A DNA stretch of 64,000 nt. Source: Polytrichum commune (taxonomy: Eukaryota > Streptophyta > Polytrichopsida > Polytrichales > Polytrichaceae). The DNA lies in NCBI GenBank assembly GCA_950295325.1, contig OX485806.1, forward strand, positions 21,392,001 to 21,456,000, given 5' to 3'. This document shows positions 23,101 to 36,032 of this stretch, one piece after another. Both the position numbers and the translations under genes were made by a program. Position 1 is the stretch's first letter; each line of letters starts with the position of its first letter. The notes beneath the pieces were generated by a model. That model worked only from the letters and a program-made list of their open reading frames with translations, was not told the DNA's origin and did no database searches.

Positions 23101-23300
23101 CTTTGTATATTGGCTTTTGTTGGTATCAAAAAGGAACCAAGAACAAGTGGATATACAATCCTACAAATCATTTGATGATAAACTTATAAATAATAACTGC
23201 ATTAACTTTTATGAAATAAATTGTAAACTTCGATGCTTACAAGTTACATTCATGGGGTGATATAGTCTTCAACAAGTGTATTGATGAATGTTAGGATTTT
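20191..23300. other. Unit A spacer, nothing recognised
   Basis: Low-GC sequence matching B and C in blocks. Around 22283 unit A carries about 2 kb, up to 24290, that B lacks. C keeps parts of it (58215-58620), so B has probably lost it. Confidence 0.4.
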
Positions 23301-23316
23301 GCATGATACAAATGAT

Positions 23317-23780
23317 AGGGGTTGATTGTTATTGAAAAAATATATTTATATATTTATGTTAATGACTATATAAATTTAATTATTTTAAGTATGCATATTG
23401 TCACTTGTATTTTTATCATTGAATTTATATGTGTATTGCTTAACTGTACAAAAGAAACTTGCATATAAGCACTTTCAAGAATATGTTGTGAACGGACGTA
23501 GTGATTCTTTATTTAAATGAGAGGTGCACCCCCTAGGGTGTATAAAAACATAGGGGTTGATTGTTATTGAAAAATTTATTTGTATATTTATGTTAATTAC
23601 TATATAAATTTATATATTTTAAGTATGCATATTGTCACTTGCATTTATATCATTGAAATTGTATATGTATTGCTTAATTCTACAAAAGAAAACTTGTATA
23701 TAAGGGGTTTTAATATGTTGCAAGCACATGTGATTCTTCGTTTAAACAAGAGGTGCACCCCCTAGGGTGTATAAAAACAT
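23317..23780 (+). repeat. Tandem duplication of about 235 bases
   Basis: Two diverged copies (23317-23551 and 23552-23780) start AGGGGTTGATTGTTATTGAA and end GAGGTGCACCCCCTAGGGTG followed by TATAAAAACAT. AT-rich, not coding. Confidence 0.75.
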
Positions 23781-23789
23781 AGGGGTATG

Positions 23790-26200
23790 ATTATTTCACA
23801 TATTTTCTTACATTTTTAAAACAACAAAGGATATGAACATAGAATGGGAGGAAAACCCACCTACATGTGACAGTTGGTTTCATGTACAAGAGTATAGATG
23901 AATGAAAACAATCCATTTTCATCCACGACCATGAATGATTTTGAAGACATATTTCTTCCTCGTCATCCCGAGGGTTTGTGCCTCTATGCTTCTATGATCT
24001 ATCATTCTCTTTTCTATGGCCAAGTACATTTTTATAGTGACTTTGAATGGGTCTTTCAAGGAAGGGGATTTTTTTCAAAAAAAAAACAAAAAAACAACAT
24101 ACCCCTCAATCAATATAGTGCATAATGTTTTTCTAATTAACTATACAATACCATCAAATATAAAAACAACATTTACTTGATGACTTTAGGGGTTCGAAAA
24201 ATACTACCATTTTCCAAACTACCCCCCATTCAATTACCCTTTGAAGCAAAATGTATGCATGAAAACATGCTAAGTGATCGACTCAGGGAATTCCTCATTA
24301 TAGATACCTGAACGATTTCAAAGTAAGACATACCACACCAACACTGGTTTAAGCATATTTACATGCATGTTAGCTATATTTCTCAAATGTCATGTTGATC
24401 AATCAACAAGAGCTTTTAGGCCTGACTATCAGCTAAGGTTTTATGTAGTTTCAAGATCTTTTATATTAAAAGTAAAATTTTGCAAGCTTGCTTATGTAAC
24501 ATTCATGAGCAAAAATATTGACACAAAGTCAGAATACACATCCATGCAAATGGATGTCCTATATAAGGTCATGTGAGCTTCATGTAAGCATTCATTCTTT
24601 TGCAAAAACTTAAGAAAAACTCCATGAAATAGAGATAAGTTATGACATAACCTTATTTGGATATTTTGTAAAATTGTTCTTATGATGAAGACTTATGAAA
24701 GATCTTAAAATCCATAAAAGAATATTTTCATAATATGTATAGAGTGTGAACACCATTTCCCAATTTTATTGAAAAATGGTCATTGAATTTATCAAAGATG
24801 GTTGTAACTTGTTTGTAACATTTTACTTGCATATGTAATCATGATTTTTGGTGCTACACAATTGAAATTTGAAACAAAAATGATGCATTTGGAAATTCAT
24901 ATGAATGATTTGCGTTCAATCATTTAAGTTTAACATTCAGATGCTCATACTATATATTTTATATTATTTCAATTGTTACGTGAATGAAGAAAATTATTCT
25001 CAAAAACTTTTCAATAGAGATAAATACCATTTGAGGATTGAGAGGTAATATCTTCATGAATATAGCAATTATGTTGGGAAAACCTTTCACTTGATGGGAC
25101 GTCAGTCATGAGCTCAATGAAGAACCACATGTAATATGTTTAAACCTAAATCTCCTTTTGAAAACTTCATCATGAAGTAAACTTTGCACATTCCCCCCAA
25201 AAAATATTCTCCTCTTAAAGTGGACCTCCAATCATGCTAAGAAAAGGCTAGCCTGATTAGACACCCGTGACCTCTTTGAATTGGGCCCCTCACCAACATA
25301 TATCCAAGATGAAAGTGTCATCAATCATATTATAGCATGTATTGTTTCAAGTGATCTGAACTCGCGTTAACATTTCAGGCCTTGAATTAATATAGAAAGA
25401 CCCACTTTAAATAAATTAACCACAAATGTACAGGGGTTAGGTTTCCACTAGACTCCCTTGACCTCGATAATGTTGGTGGGACCCCAACTCAAGGAGATGA
25501 GTGTCTAGACCTGACCCTAAGGGACTTGAAGAAACAATGTGCCACTAGAATGTGGTCTCTAGGTTCATCAAGGGTTGAGGGTCAAGTTAAACATGAATAT
25601 GAATCCACGTGCAAGCCTTCGAAGAGCAGAGTCCGCTTTTTGGACATGGGTCATGGCAGGTTTCTCATTTCTAACATAAATTTATGTTCTAGTGGAGTGC
25701 TTGCCAAGGTTAGCTCCAAGCTTCACATTCTCCCACAAGATCGAAAGCCAGCCCCCACTTAAGTTACCTTATGCCAGAATAATTCGACCTCTAAACTTTT
25801 TGTGAATGAAGTTCTTACGGTTCATACCCTCTTCACATCTGGGCTGGGGCGAAACAACCCGTACATTGGTTCCTTGGAGGCAAGGGTTTAGGCATCCAAC
25901 AATGAAAGAGTGTATGGGTTGCTTCGCCCAAATCCTTCACATATTAGGTTTGTAGGCTACCAGATGATGGGAGGGATTTCAGGAAAGTGGATCTTAAACA
26001 AACACTTTGAAGGGTGCGTCCACTTTCTCCTAGCATATGGAAAGAGGTGAGTGGTGAGAGATTTGTGATTAGCATATCCAAATTACAGCCATAGTCTTCT
26101 TCCAAGTCATAGTTTTTGGAGCTCATATGACTATCTTATTTGCTATCACTGTCAAGATTCTTAAATCCACACGCCACTGAAATAAGCGTGCACACTTAAG
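23790..26200. other. Unit A distal part, no supported gene
   Basis: Open frames such as 25526-25762 recur in B (to 40946) but are broken in C, so they are not supported as genes. Confidence 0.35.
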
Positions 26201-26236
26201 ATGAAAAACCAAATTAGGCTTGTTGGGGCCCGCAAC

Positions 26237-26806
26237 CCCTTAGCAACATCATCTTGATGCAATCAAAAGATTTCTCATGTATGTGAAGGGACAATAAATC
26301 TGGGGTTTTTCTTTTCAAACAACTCGCAAGACACTCTAGTAGGCTCTATAGATGGGGAAGAGACTTAGATAAGAGAAAATCTACCACATGAATATTATTT
26401 AAATTGATGACTCTCCTCTACATTGGAGTCGTGAGTTATAATCAATAGTTGCACTATCAATAACTGAGGGAAAGTACAGAGCCCTCTCTCAGGTACCCAT
26501 AGAGACAACACGGATTAGCTCTCTTTTAGGAGAAATGAGGGTTAGGCAAAGCATACATATTGAGCTATTTTGCAACAATCAAAGTGCTCTAAAGCTAGTG
26601 AAGAATCCAATGCACCATGCCATAACTAAGCACATAGAAATCCAATACTATTACATCAAAGTAAGGGTCGAGAATGGAGATGTAGAATTACAATATATCC
26701 ACACTATAGAACAACAAGCAAACACTTTCACAGTGCCATTGGGAAAGATTAGATTCCAGTTACTTAGAGAACAAATAGGGGTATATATGACGTTGAGAAA
26801 TTCTTA
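26237..26806 (+). pseudogene. Ty1/copia retrotransposon fragment, RNase H region
   Basis: Broken frames read DAIKRFLMYVKGTINLG (the copia RYLKGT region), then VALSITEGKYRALSQ (TEAEY-like, with E to G change), and from 26535 an open piece with LFCNNQSALKLVKNPMHHAI, TKHIEIQYYYI and QANTFTVPLGK. These are the hallmarks of the RNase H end of plant copia polyproteins. A stop and frameshifts near 26350-26450 and loss of integrase and most reverse transcriptase show a dead fragment. It lies where unit A stops matching unit B. Confidence 0.85.
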
Positions 26807-27241
26807 GCAAATTCGGCACTTTCTCAAATTGGTGGCACTTGAATCATAGCTAGAATTGTTATCCACTAACTTGCTTCATTCATCAGAATCTATTATTATT
26901 ATTATGATTTTCTCTCAATGACCTCTATTATTGTTGGGTTCTCTATTGAATTGGGTCAAATCTTCCTATGCCAAGAACCTAAAGCAAACGAGTTCATGAC
27001 AATATCAATTGGTTAAATTCAAGGGACCGAACCAAATACAATACCACAAAACACTATATTAATTATTTCGGGACTTTCAGGATTCCCAAAATATGAAAAT
27101 GGTCTATATTGTGCATATGGGAAGAAATCTATTGCGAATATGAACATATTACGGCTTTGTGGGAACGTGGGAACATTAAAATCGGAACATATGAATGTTG
27201 TGTGCTCACATAGTAACATGTATATGGGAACGTGGAAACAA
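26807..27241. other. A/B junction segment downstream of the copia fragment
   Basis: Matches neither unit. TGTTGGGTTCTCTATTGAA near 26932 could be the start of a decayed copia 3' LTR, but no second LTR was seen. A short ATT microsatellite lies near 26890. Confidence 0.35.
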
Positions 27242-27577
27242 CTTGGCATGGAGTGAATGATAAAATTTGATAAACTGACAAGTCCATATTTCATAAAATT
27301 GTCTAGATCCAGTGATCCAAGATCTCTCATTGTTCAATTAAAATAAGAAGTTTCAAATCTAGCTTGATTTCCACAAATTGAGGTCCTAACTCTTCACCAT
27401 TTGGTTTTGTCAACAGTGATGCTCTTTAATTTGGTTTATAATGATTCCTCATTCAACTTTAATCACACTTGCAGAGTGAATGTGGACCCATGCTTGGACT
27501 AGTCCTTTGGATTCACTTTCACAAGGATTTTAATTGGATGCTTCACTCATAGCTTGATGTGAAGGAATGAGAAAGCA

Positions 27578-27806
27578 AACTGACATTCAACTATATTTTG
27601 ACAAACCACTTGTTCAAAATATTAAGGGGTGTGCACTTGTGGGGACGAAAACATGTAATGACGATAACAAAGCAACAACCATAACTTCGAATGTATGTAT
27701 TGTCACACACTGTATTTGCGTAGTTTGTGATGTAGTGTTATGTCATATTAGCGGTTGGAGTTGTCTAAAGGTCATTCATATATGCAAATATACTTAAATC
27801 CTACTT
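27578..27806 (+). mobile_element. R1 MITE, copy in unit B (left)
   Basis: Same position as 11555 in A. Flanks are an exact AGCA duplication (27574-27577, 27807-27810). Confidence 0.7.
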
Positions 27807-28255
27807 AGCAGTAGACTTGCATGATTAAAGCTTAGAGTGATCATGATCTTGAGGAAGTTTGCTCGAGGTTACAACATGCACATTTGGATATCACTCGGTT
27901 GCGCTGGTGCATTTTCCCACATAAAATGCATTGGTGAATGTATTATGCAATGCATCATGCAATGTAATACAGTGGTCCTAATGCATTCCACATGTAAGGA
28001 TCTCCTAGGGTTTGTGTCTTGAGACTCACAAGGGACGTGGAAAATTTAACTTGTGTACAAAAGCAATCCACAAGAATTCTGAAGGTTGGGGTGAGGGGAA
28101 AGGAAATGAATTAATAAAAACAAAAACAAAAACAAAAACAAAAAGAAGGCTCAAAACTCTATTCCTAACTAAATTCACACAGTTGCTATAAGCGGTGGTA
28201 CCTGAAACATTACTTTATATGTACATATGCAATAGGTTGGGACGGCATGGGTTCA

Positions 28256-28945
28256 AACCACAGGGAGGTCACTCCATTATCGGACGACACTCCTATGTGA
28301 GCGGTGAGCGAAGAGCAGAGAGCGGAGAGCGGAGAGGAAGTAAATATAATAAACTTCCTAGACTAAATTTAGAAATATTTTCAAAAAGATTCAAATATAC
28401 TCGGAATAAGCCTGATTCTCCCAAAAATAATAAAAATTTGTGACCTATTTCCGTGGAATGTATAGGTCATAAATTAAATAAAAAGGCCCTGAATTTGAAA
28501 TGGTCATATTGAGTTTGGAAACCGTGAAGTGCTAAAATGATAGGAAAATTGTGATATAATAGATAAGTAAATGATTAAAACCACAATTTAAGACGATACA
28601 TATTCTCAAAAGACAATACCCCGGACATGTTGTCCTGATTATGAGCTATTGATTATTTGCCAAGCTATTGAGCTCCACAATTTAATTAACTCAAGACATT
28701 AGAATGATAGAGAACTCCCAAAGAAAGGACAAAATCACTCACGACGAATGAGCACCAATGAACCATTAAGAATGAATGAACTAAATGAAAAAGGGAGTAA
28801 AAGGTGAAAAAAATCATAAAATGTTATTAGATGTCTTAATCCAATGTGACATTAACCCTTATAAACACTAACTCAACCTTCCTTGTGACCTAGTTCCTTG
28901 AGTTGTTTTTCTTTGGAATATTTTAGTGATGGCAAAAACCTAACT
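28256..28945. other. Segment unique to unit B replacing A/C sequence
   Basis: A and C share different sequence here (A about 12238-12440, C about 43000-43120). B carries a GAGCGGAGAGCGGAGA purine tract, then AT-rich DNA. No gene, and no clear ends or target duplication. Confidence 0.5.
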
Positions 28946-29171
28946 ATATACCCCTACTAGCTTAGCTCTGGTTGACATTAATTTTAAGAATTGGACTTCA
29001 AAATCATAACATCACACATCCATTCAAACGTGCTCTCTTCCTAGACTTCTCTTTCACGCTAAGTTCTAAGTACAACTTCAACAAGCAAAACCAGATGCAA
29101 GTTCAAATAATGAACAGCAACAACATCCCGCCCGGCTTTTGTTCCAGAACAGCCCTAGCCTGCATTCCGAG

Positions 29172-29397
29172 CAGTGTCCGGGGAGGGTTTTGGGTATAAT
29201 CGGTCGACGTCCTTGTGTTTCCAAGTCCAACCGGTTACATAGTGACATCTTCCGGTTTGTCTTTATTAAATTGGGGTATATTCTCTAAATTCCTGTAAAA
29301 TGATCAGTAATTTTCCTGAAGTCTTGAACTTCAACCGGTTATTTGTCGAACTCAACCGCTTCATCTGGAACTAGCAGCCGGCCCTCTCCGTTCGTTG
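29172..29397 (+). mobile_element. hAT-like MITE, 226 bases, in unit B
   Basis: Same site, length and ATTCCGAG duplication (29164-29171, 29398-29405) as the copy at 12657, so it was inherited through the A/B duplication. Confidence 0.85.
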
Positions 29398-30557
29398 ATT
29401 CCGAGTAAGAGTATAGTAGGTTGGACTTCCTAAGTATGCAGTCATGGCGGTAGATGGCTTGCAGGCTCATTTGCTGCAGCAAAATATTACTTGATGGTCG
29501 ACACCCTTATAAATTGTTGGGGCCAAAGCTCGAAGACAACGCAAGACACTGGACAATCAGCCCAATAACCCGGGGTGTGCATCAAAGCTTGGTGGTCTGC
29601 ATGAGTTCAGCTACCTTTAACAAAATAGGCATTCAAGGATTTTTGAGTCTGCATTGCACTATGTAGACAGCTTAGACCAGATTCTCCGTTCTGCACATTA
29701 TTCTGCACAACTCTCCAGATTGGTTTCTGAATTCAACGTCACTGCGTGCGGAAGACCTCGCAGACCACCACCACCTGCAAAGTTGTGTGCAGCTCATCCA
29801 CGGCAAAGTCTGAGCCTGGACTTGTCTGCAGTACATTAAACACATGAAGAAGTCAGATCACTACATGCATCAAAGGGAAGTCAGCAATTCTCACGTATTC
29901 AACACAGAATGTATCTATCTGTAGCACTATCTGTAGCACGTCCTGCATGGATCGGCGCTAGTTTGGAGCTGCTTTGGTATTGTAGGCATTCCTTAAGCCT
30001 TAAGGTTTGAGGAAACTTTATAAATTTTCTTAGAAGTGAAAACAAATACTTCCCTAGGGGGTGAGGGTCGTAACCACCGCTTCAGAAAAACCGCTTCTAA
30101 AACGTAGTTTCAAAAACATCGACAGTTGAAGGTGTCAACCATTTCTCAAGTCAGACACAAATAGCATCAGTGGGTTCTTCTCGACGCCCTCTTTGCAAAC
30201 ATGTTGTTCCTCTTTGGGAACCAATGAAATTATAAAATCCTACGAAGCATTACAAGAAAGAAGTGGTATAGAGATAGGTGTTCTACTGCTGGGGCGATCA
30301 GTTGCACCCGAAGCAATACAATCAGAATTCGACTAAACAGGCTAACATTTCCCGCTTGGACTATGTATCCTTCAGAATGCTAGTAGTCTAAGACGTCAAT
30401 GGCTCATTAAATCCAGACACCATGTAATACACAAAACATTGAACTGCCGGGAATGGATCATCACATGTGTAATTGACATATCCCATAGAACCTTCAAAAT
30501 TATGCCGAATTCATCACTAAGACCATGACCAGTGCATGTAAAATGTTAAGTACATAC

Positions 30558-32986
30558 CTGGCCAACCACGCTAAATGACGTGCCGAACGTCACTGTGGAC
30601 ATGTCGAGATGGACCATCTCAGGCTGGTAATGGCGGCTTGCGTTGATCACCCTCGATAGAAATCCAAGAAAGAGACGATGAAGACCGCGAGCCTCCTCGG
30701 GGCTGTGGATGATGATCGACATTTGACCGAGGCCCAATACATGCACACGCACACTGGCAGAGAAGTAAGCAGGAGGCATTGCGGGCAAGAAGTTTCGTGA
30801 TTGACGTGCTGTTTTCAGTTCTTCCGGAATCTCTTCCACCCGGCCCTCCAATGACAGGATGCGATTTGTGGCTTTCAACACCACGGACGCCTTGTCTGTC
30901 TGTAGGATCGAGCAAGTCATCACACGAGAAGTCAAGCAAGCAGTCCACCCCAACAAGTTAACACTCAAGATGGTAATGTTTTGTGCATCGAAATACAAAG
31001 ATTATGGCTAAGCGGATTACAACAAGGGAGAAAATTGTAACATGACAATGAAGATGGTAATGAACCGATCGGTGTGCGTGACAAACACATTAGGTACTTA
31101 TCGTGATTCGTTAAGAAAGGTGCAAGGGAGAAAGTGTGAGGTTAAGGATTACAATAGTAATTGCTTAACCGATCGGCGCGCAACGGAAAACAAAAGTTAT
31201 GCTACAGCAAATTGCTAGGGAGACAATACGAACTTAGAATCAAGATGGTAACATGAAACCGATCGGTGTGCTTAGACGAACCAAGGTTATGGTCAAGCTA
31301 ATTGCAACAAGGGACAAAACGCGAAGCTTTCAAGAATCGATTTGGCAACAAACCGATAGTTGTGCATCGACAAATCAAGGCTATGATTAAGCAAACTGCA
31401 ACAAGGGAGAAAATGCGAAGATAAAAAGAGTCGAGATGGTCATAAAAAATCGGTGAAGCATTGACATACAAAGGTTATGGCTAAGCAAATTGCAACAAGC
31501 AAGAAAATGCCCACAAAATGAGGAGTCGACGGTTCGAGCAGACAAGATTATACCCTCGCGGAAGTTTCCGTAATCTCCCGCTGGAACAGCTCACGCAACG
31601 TATCGTGGAGAACGATTATCGCCTGACGGCGTCCGCTTTCGAGCAATATGTGGGTTCCTCTCTGCGACGCAGGAAGTCTGGCGTTGGGAGCCTTCTTCTT
31701 AAGCCGGGCATTTACTGTCTTCCGTAACCCCAGCACGGATCTTTCAGTGCATCTTTTTTTCTTCTGTTGGGTCCGCTTCGTTGGTCCAACTGTGTCTTGT
31801 TTCTGCTGACGTACGTCGACTCCGTCACTATTGGCAGTCGTGGTGGCCAAACCAGGCGGTGGGGTGGTTGGCCGCTGTTCTTGTGAAGGGACTTCAATCT
31901 CACTACTCCCCATAAAGTGCTGCTGACCTGGAATAGAACAGACCTTTAGAAACATATCGACGTGAGCCTCACGAACATGGACATTTTATGTGAGTACTCT
32001 CGAAGTGTGTTCGCCATACAGATCGACGACATAAATGATGGACCAAGCAATTGTTATGGCGCTCGCAAATTCTTCCCACCTTAGACACCTCACTCATCAT
32101 CACGTTTGACAAACTTATTCGGAGGTCCTTAAACCTTAGCGCCCATACATTACAGAAAAATTGCGAAACGGCGAAAAGCATTAGTTTTTAGCTGCTGTGC
32201 AATCGGTCACAAAGACACGACTGTGGGACCATTGTGTGTTTAACATTGCGTCACATATCCTACAGTCAAATCTACAAGCAGGTTCAGAGTCGAAATTTTA
32301 GCATCACATAACATTGCTTATGTCGTCGTTGTTCTTTCGGCGAACCTGTAGAAGAAGCTTCATCAGAATAATCACCGAACGAGACGCATCACTTGCGACA
32401 GCGCATCGGTGCTAGCTTCTTTTACACAGCTTGCACAGATTCGGTGAACCTCAAACCTTTCGAGGGTTAACGACCTTCGAATATTCAACAGAGAACATCT
32501 CACACCCCACTTACACTCATTATCGACTGCATTATCGACGAAGTTTCCACCGACATTAAAGCAAAGTGCATCTCTCTGGGCGAAATCGCGGCCCTGCTGC
32601 CTGCGCAAGGATAGCCACCGTGTGCCTACAGGCTGAGGAAAGGTATGAAACTGCTGAGCATTTATCATCAACTCCCGAGGTGGTAATATTACTGCCTCAT
32701 CATGATGATCATGTGCAGGCACTGTAAGGGCAGTTTGTGCATCCCGCACCGCCTCCGGTGGCAATATCGAAGGGCAGACGTGATCATCATTCTCCTCCGC
32801 CTCAGGTACACCAAGAATGTCCCAGCGGGCGTTAATGGCAGGCGAATGATGCAAGTCTGGAACTCGAAAATCCTCAAGATTGACAACTTCTGTATAATCC
32901 TCACGAGGATTGTTGAACAAAGGAGCCGGCTCCATAGGGTTGACAAAGTAGAACCTTTGTTGGCCGAATGATCCCCAATCAGGCAT
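30558..32986 (-). CDS. bHLH transcription factor with ACT-like C terminus, copy B
   Basis: Exons 32986-32515, 31927-31554 and 30899-30558 have the same lengths, phases and splice signals as copy A and join in frame to 396 residues. The donor after exon 3 is CAG|GTATGT, a better consensus than in A, so a short fourth exon with the true stop is likely; retention would add Val-Cys-Thr before a stop at 30546. The basic region reads GTHILLESGRRQAI with H, E and the last R in the E-box contact positions, then LHDTLRELFQ. Helix 2 is TDKASVVLKATNRILSLE, then the ACT-like segment. Substitutions relative to A are scattered and create no stop. ATG 32986 is chosen because TAG closes the frame just upstream. 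Confidence 0.75.
30962..31520. repeat. Intronic minisatellite, bHLH copy B intron 2
   Basis: Same units as in copy A (GAACCGATCGGTGTGC, GTTATGG(C/T)TAAGC, GCAACAAGGGAGAAAAT). It fills intron 2. Confidence 0.75.
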
Positions 32987-33879
32987 TGTCACTTCGAACT
33001 CCAACCACTAAATGCTTCACAATTTCTCCGAACAACTTCAACCTGCCATTGCAAACCGACCATTAGCCAGATTGGAACATACAGGACAATCTTCAACATT
33101 CCAAACGGCCTTAATTAGAACCACAAACTTCACAACCGTTGACCGAACAGTAGTATCACTGGCACAAACATGGGTGAAACGGAGTGAGCAGATGTAAGTA
33201 CTCGTTACAACTCTTCGAAGCGCGAAGCCCGAAGCCTTTCCTCCTATCGGGGGGTTGGTGGGTTGGAATAAGAATGCTATGCACTGCTCTTGCAAGAGTA
33301 TCGTATGTATGCGGGAACTATCAGTGCTTTCGGGGGCATCAAGATGCCACCACATCTTCCTCTTGGGCTGTGCTGATGACGGCGCTCAAAGCTGGCCTGC
33401 TATGGGATGCAAATGTAAATTTACAACACCAAGCTCACGAGTTAGTGATGCATCCGCCACAGTCAAATGCCGTGATCGATGTAAGAAAGTGAGATTAGTT
33501 TTAGTTAATCGATAAAGGGTGCCGTAACCGTTATGTGCGGCAAGGCCCTAAGTCGGGTTAAGCTTGATGAGATGATAAGCCTGCACAGCTTACATGCATC
33601 TCTGACACAGATTGTGTCAGAGATGGCACGGTCTGCAATATGCAGCAGCCACTGCCAGGTTCCGACCGCTTCCCTGGATTCTGCAACCTGCTGGAGCATG
33701 CTCGGTTACCGGTTCGGTAGGTGTTTCCAGTTTCCTGATCGTTTCCAGAATCCAGATCATTGCATCATTTGCTTCACTTTTTACAACAGGCAGATGTATC
33801 TTCAACTGTCGGACGCATTTCAGAACATCATTTTCCTTCAAATGAAGACAAAGTCACCTAAAGTTACCAGGTTTTGATA

Positions 33880-35780
33880 AATATAGGAATCCTCATGCTA
33901 AGTTGGAGGATAGAAGAGAACCCACTCTTCAAAAGGTTGGCATTACCATGCTTTTATTTCATAAGTAATCACGGCCAGGGTAAGGATGATATGCTCATAT
34001 TCCACGTCAGTATATGAATATCGATTTTTATTTTTTCTGATTGATTGATTGATTTAATTAATTTAGCTTTTTTCCCATGCATTGGGGGATAGAGGAACAA
34101 ATAATGTTATGGGTGATTAGATGTGCCCATAAATCGTGATTGAGCATCGTTGAGAGTTGGATCTTAAACAGAGGAGATTGTTGCCTCTCACAAGGCATCA
34201 TCGAAGTTGTTCATGACTTCTTCATAGTTGATAGCCACCTCCATGCTTTCAAAGATCTTGGCTTTGACCTCCTACAAAATTTCATCCCAACTCTAATTGT
34301 GAATCTTCAAATTGGAATGTTTGCAATTTGCTATTGCTAAGTGCATGAGATAATTCGCGATCTGACCAACAGGTGCCCAAATTGTTTGCGGAGTTGAAAT
34401 TGCTCACAACATGGCCACTTACATACCCTTAACCATGAACAAAATGGGGCCCGGCTTTGCGATGCTTTGGACAAGTAGGAAGACAAACATAATATGAACT
34501 TTTCTCCGCCAGTTGGCAATGAAATGATGAGCAGGCTGCAGCAGGAAGAGGAAGGTCCTGGAATTCTGCAAGTTTGTCCCTTTATCAAGTACTTATCTTC
34601 TTCATTTCATGTGGAGAGATTCATCAATTAACCCTAAATCTGACACCCTTGGAAGGACAACTGACATTAAGAGTCCATGAGTGTGAGAATGTCAAATCTA
34701 CTTTCTGTATTACTCATCTTAATTTCTTCAGTGTACAGCAATGAGTAACATTTACAGTTGAAGAAAGCAGACCCCCATTCACCAAATTTAGATCGTGGGA
34801 AGGCCAAAGCACTCCAGTGGATCAACTCTGCAAAACGATAAAAATCAGGTGAAGTTGAGCTCACACTTTGAGGTTCAACGTGCCTCTATTTTGTAAATCG
34901 AACTGCATGAGCCTTAGGCACCCTATATTTGGCACATGGCCAAAAATATCTTCAAATGCTCGAATGAAAGGGATCAAAAGTATAGAACAAGTATAATTCT
35001 TGAATTCTTACAAGTTCATAAAATGTCTTCAGGAAGATGATATTGTACGGTTTCTGAATTGGGCAGGAAGAAATAAGATGGTTCAAATCCAATTGGAAAA
35101 ATAAGGGACTTTTGTCATTCTGAGGCTTACTATATTTGAGTGTCATGTGCATTTATCACCAGGAATTACAAAAGGAACATTAAATCTTGAGAAATGTTAT
35201 GTTATTCGCTATATCATTTACTATATATACAACACTAGGTTCCTACTAAGCATAATGAACTTATTGCACCATATGTGTGGCATTCATTAGTGTTCGAATT
35301 CATTATGTATTTTGCACCCCCTCGAATGTAATTTTCTTTTTTAAACAAGGTTTTTATTCATGCATGTCAAATAGACATCCATGACCTATGTCCCTTGCTA
35401 ATAAAAACAACAACAACCCCTCCCCCATTTAACCTTCTAACTCTCCATTGCAGCGACGTGTCCTAGTGCAAGGCAAGCATGCACTACACTATAACAAAGG
35501 ACAATTTCCTAGTATATGATATAAGGCCCAACATGCTCATCCTCATGTCAATGACAACCTACGTATTCTTTTCTTGCTCCCCATAGATTGACCAATTTGA
35601 CACACATGTATGAAAGGACCATGTCAAAGTAGATCATATAAATGTTTCTACTAATAATGCAAAGCGTCAAATGTATGTAGAAATGCACAATGATTCTAGA
35701 CCCATGTACTTACAATGATATCTTGCCATTTGAGGATAGGCTAGGAGAGAAAGTTTAGTATGACATCTACATTCATGGAC
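33880..35780. other. Unit B spacer, nothing recognised
   Basis: Counterpart of 18040-19936 with few changes. GATT microsatellite near 34040. Confidence 0.4.
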
Positions 35781-35784
35781 AATC

Positions 35785-36028
35785 AATTGACATTTTAGGT
35801 ACATTTGGATAAAAAAATTGTCCAAATTAATAAGGGGTGTGCACTTGTGGGGACAAAAATAACAAACAACAATAACAAAGCACTAAGAAAACAACCACAA
35901 CTTTGAATGTTTGTATTCCATGTTTGCCAACCACCATATTTATGTAGTTTTGTGATCTAGTGTACTTCATATTGACAGATGGAATTGTATAAATCCATGT
36001 ATAAATCCAAATATACTTAAATCCTAGT
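35785..36028 (+). mobile_element. R1 MITE, second copy in unit B
   Basis: Left end AATTGACATTTTAGGTACAT. Right-end complement ACTAGGATTTAAGTATATTT. Flanked by AATC (35781-35784, 36029-36032), as in A. Confidence 0.7.
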
Positions 36029-36032
36029 AATC

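Larger units (their letters stand above)
11100..26235. repeat. Tandem duplication unit A
   Basis: This stretch matches 27242-41470 (unit B) nearly base for base over long parts at an offset of about 15,845 in the bHLH region. It also matches 42180-48612 plus 55250-60430 (unit C) more weakly. The homology with C starts near 11105. The unit carries one bHLH gene plus several insertions. It ends where GTTGGGGCCCGCAA is followed by copia sequence, whereas in B the unit continues. Confidence 0.85.

Noticed and set aside
25526-25762. 78-codon frame shared by A and B (40683-40946) and the following LPDGGRDFREVDLKR frame (40985-41173)
   Set aside because: Conservation between A and B only reflects their recent duplication. 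A has a stop in the second frame and C is frameshifted.
28229-28256. GGTTCAAACC as a tRNA or SINE B box
   Set aside because: No A box at proper spacing and no tail or target duplication.
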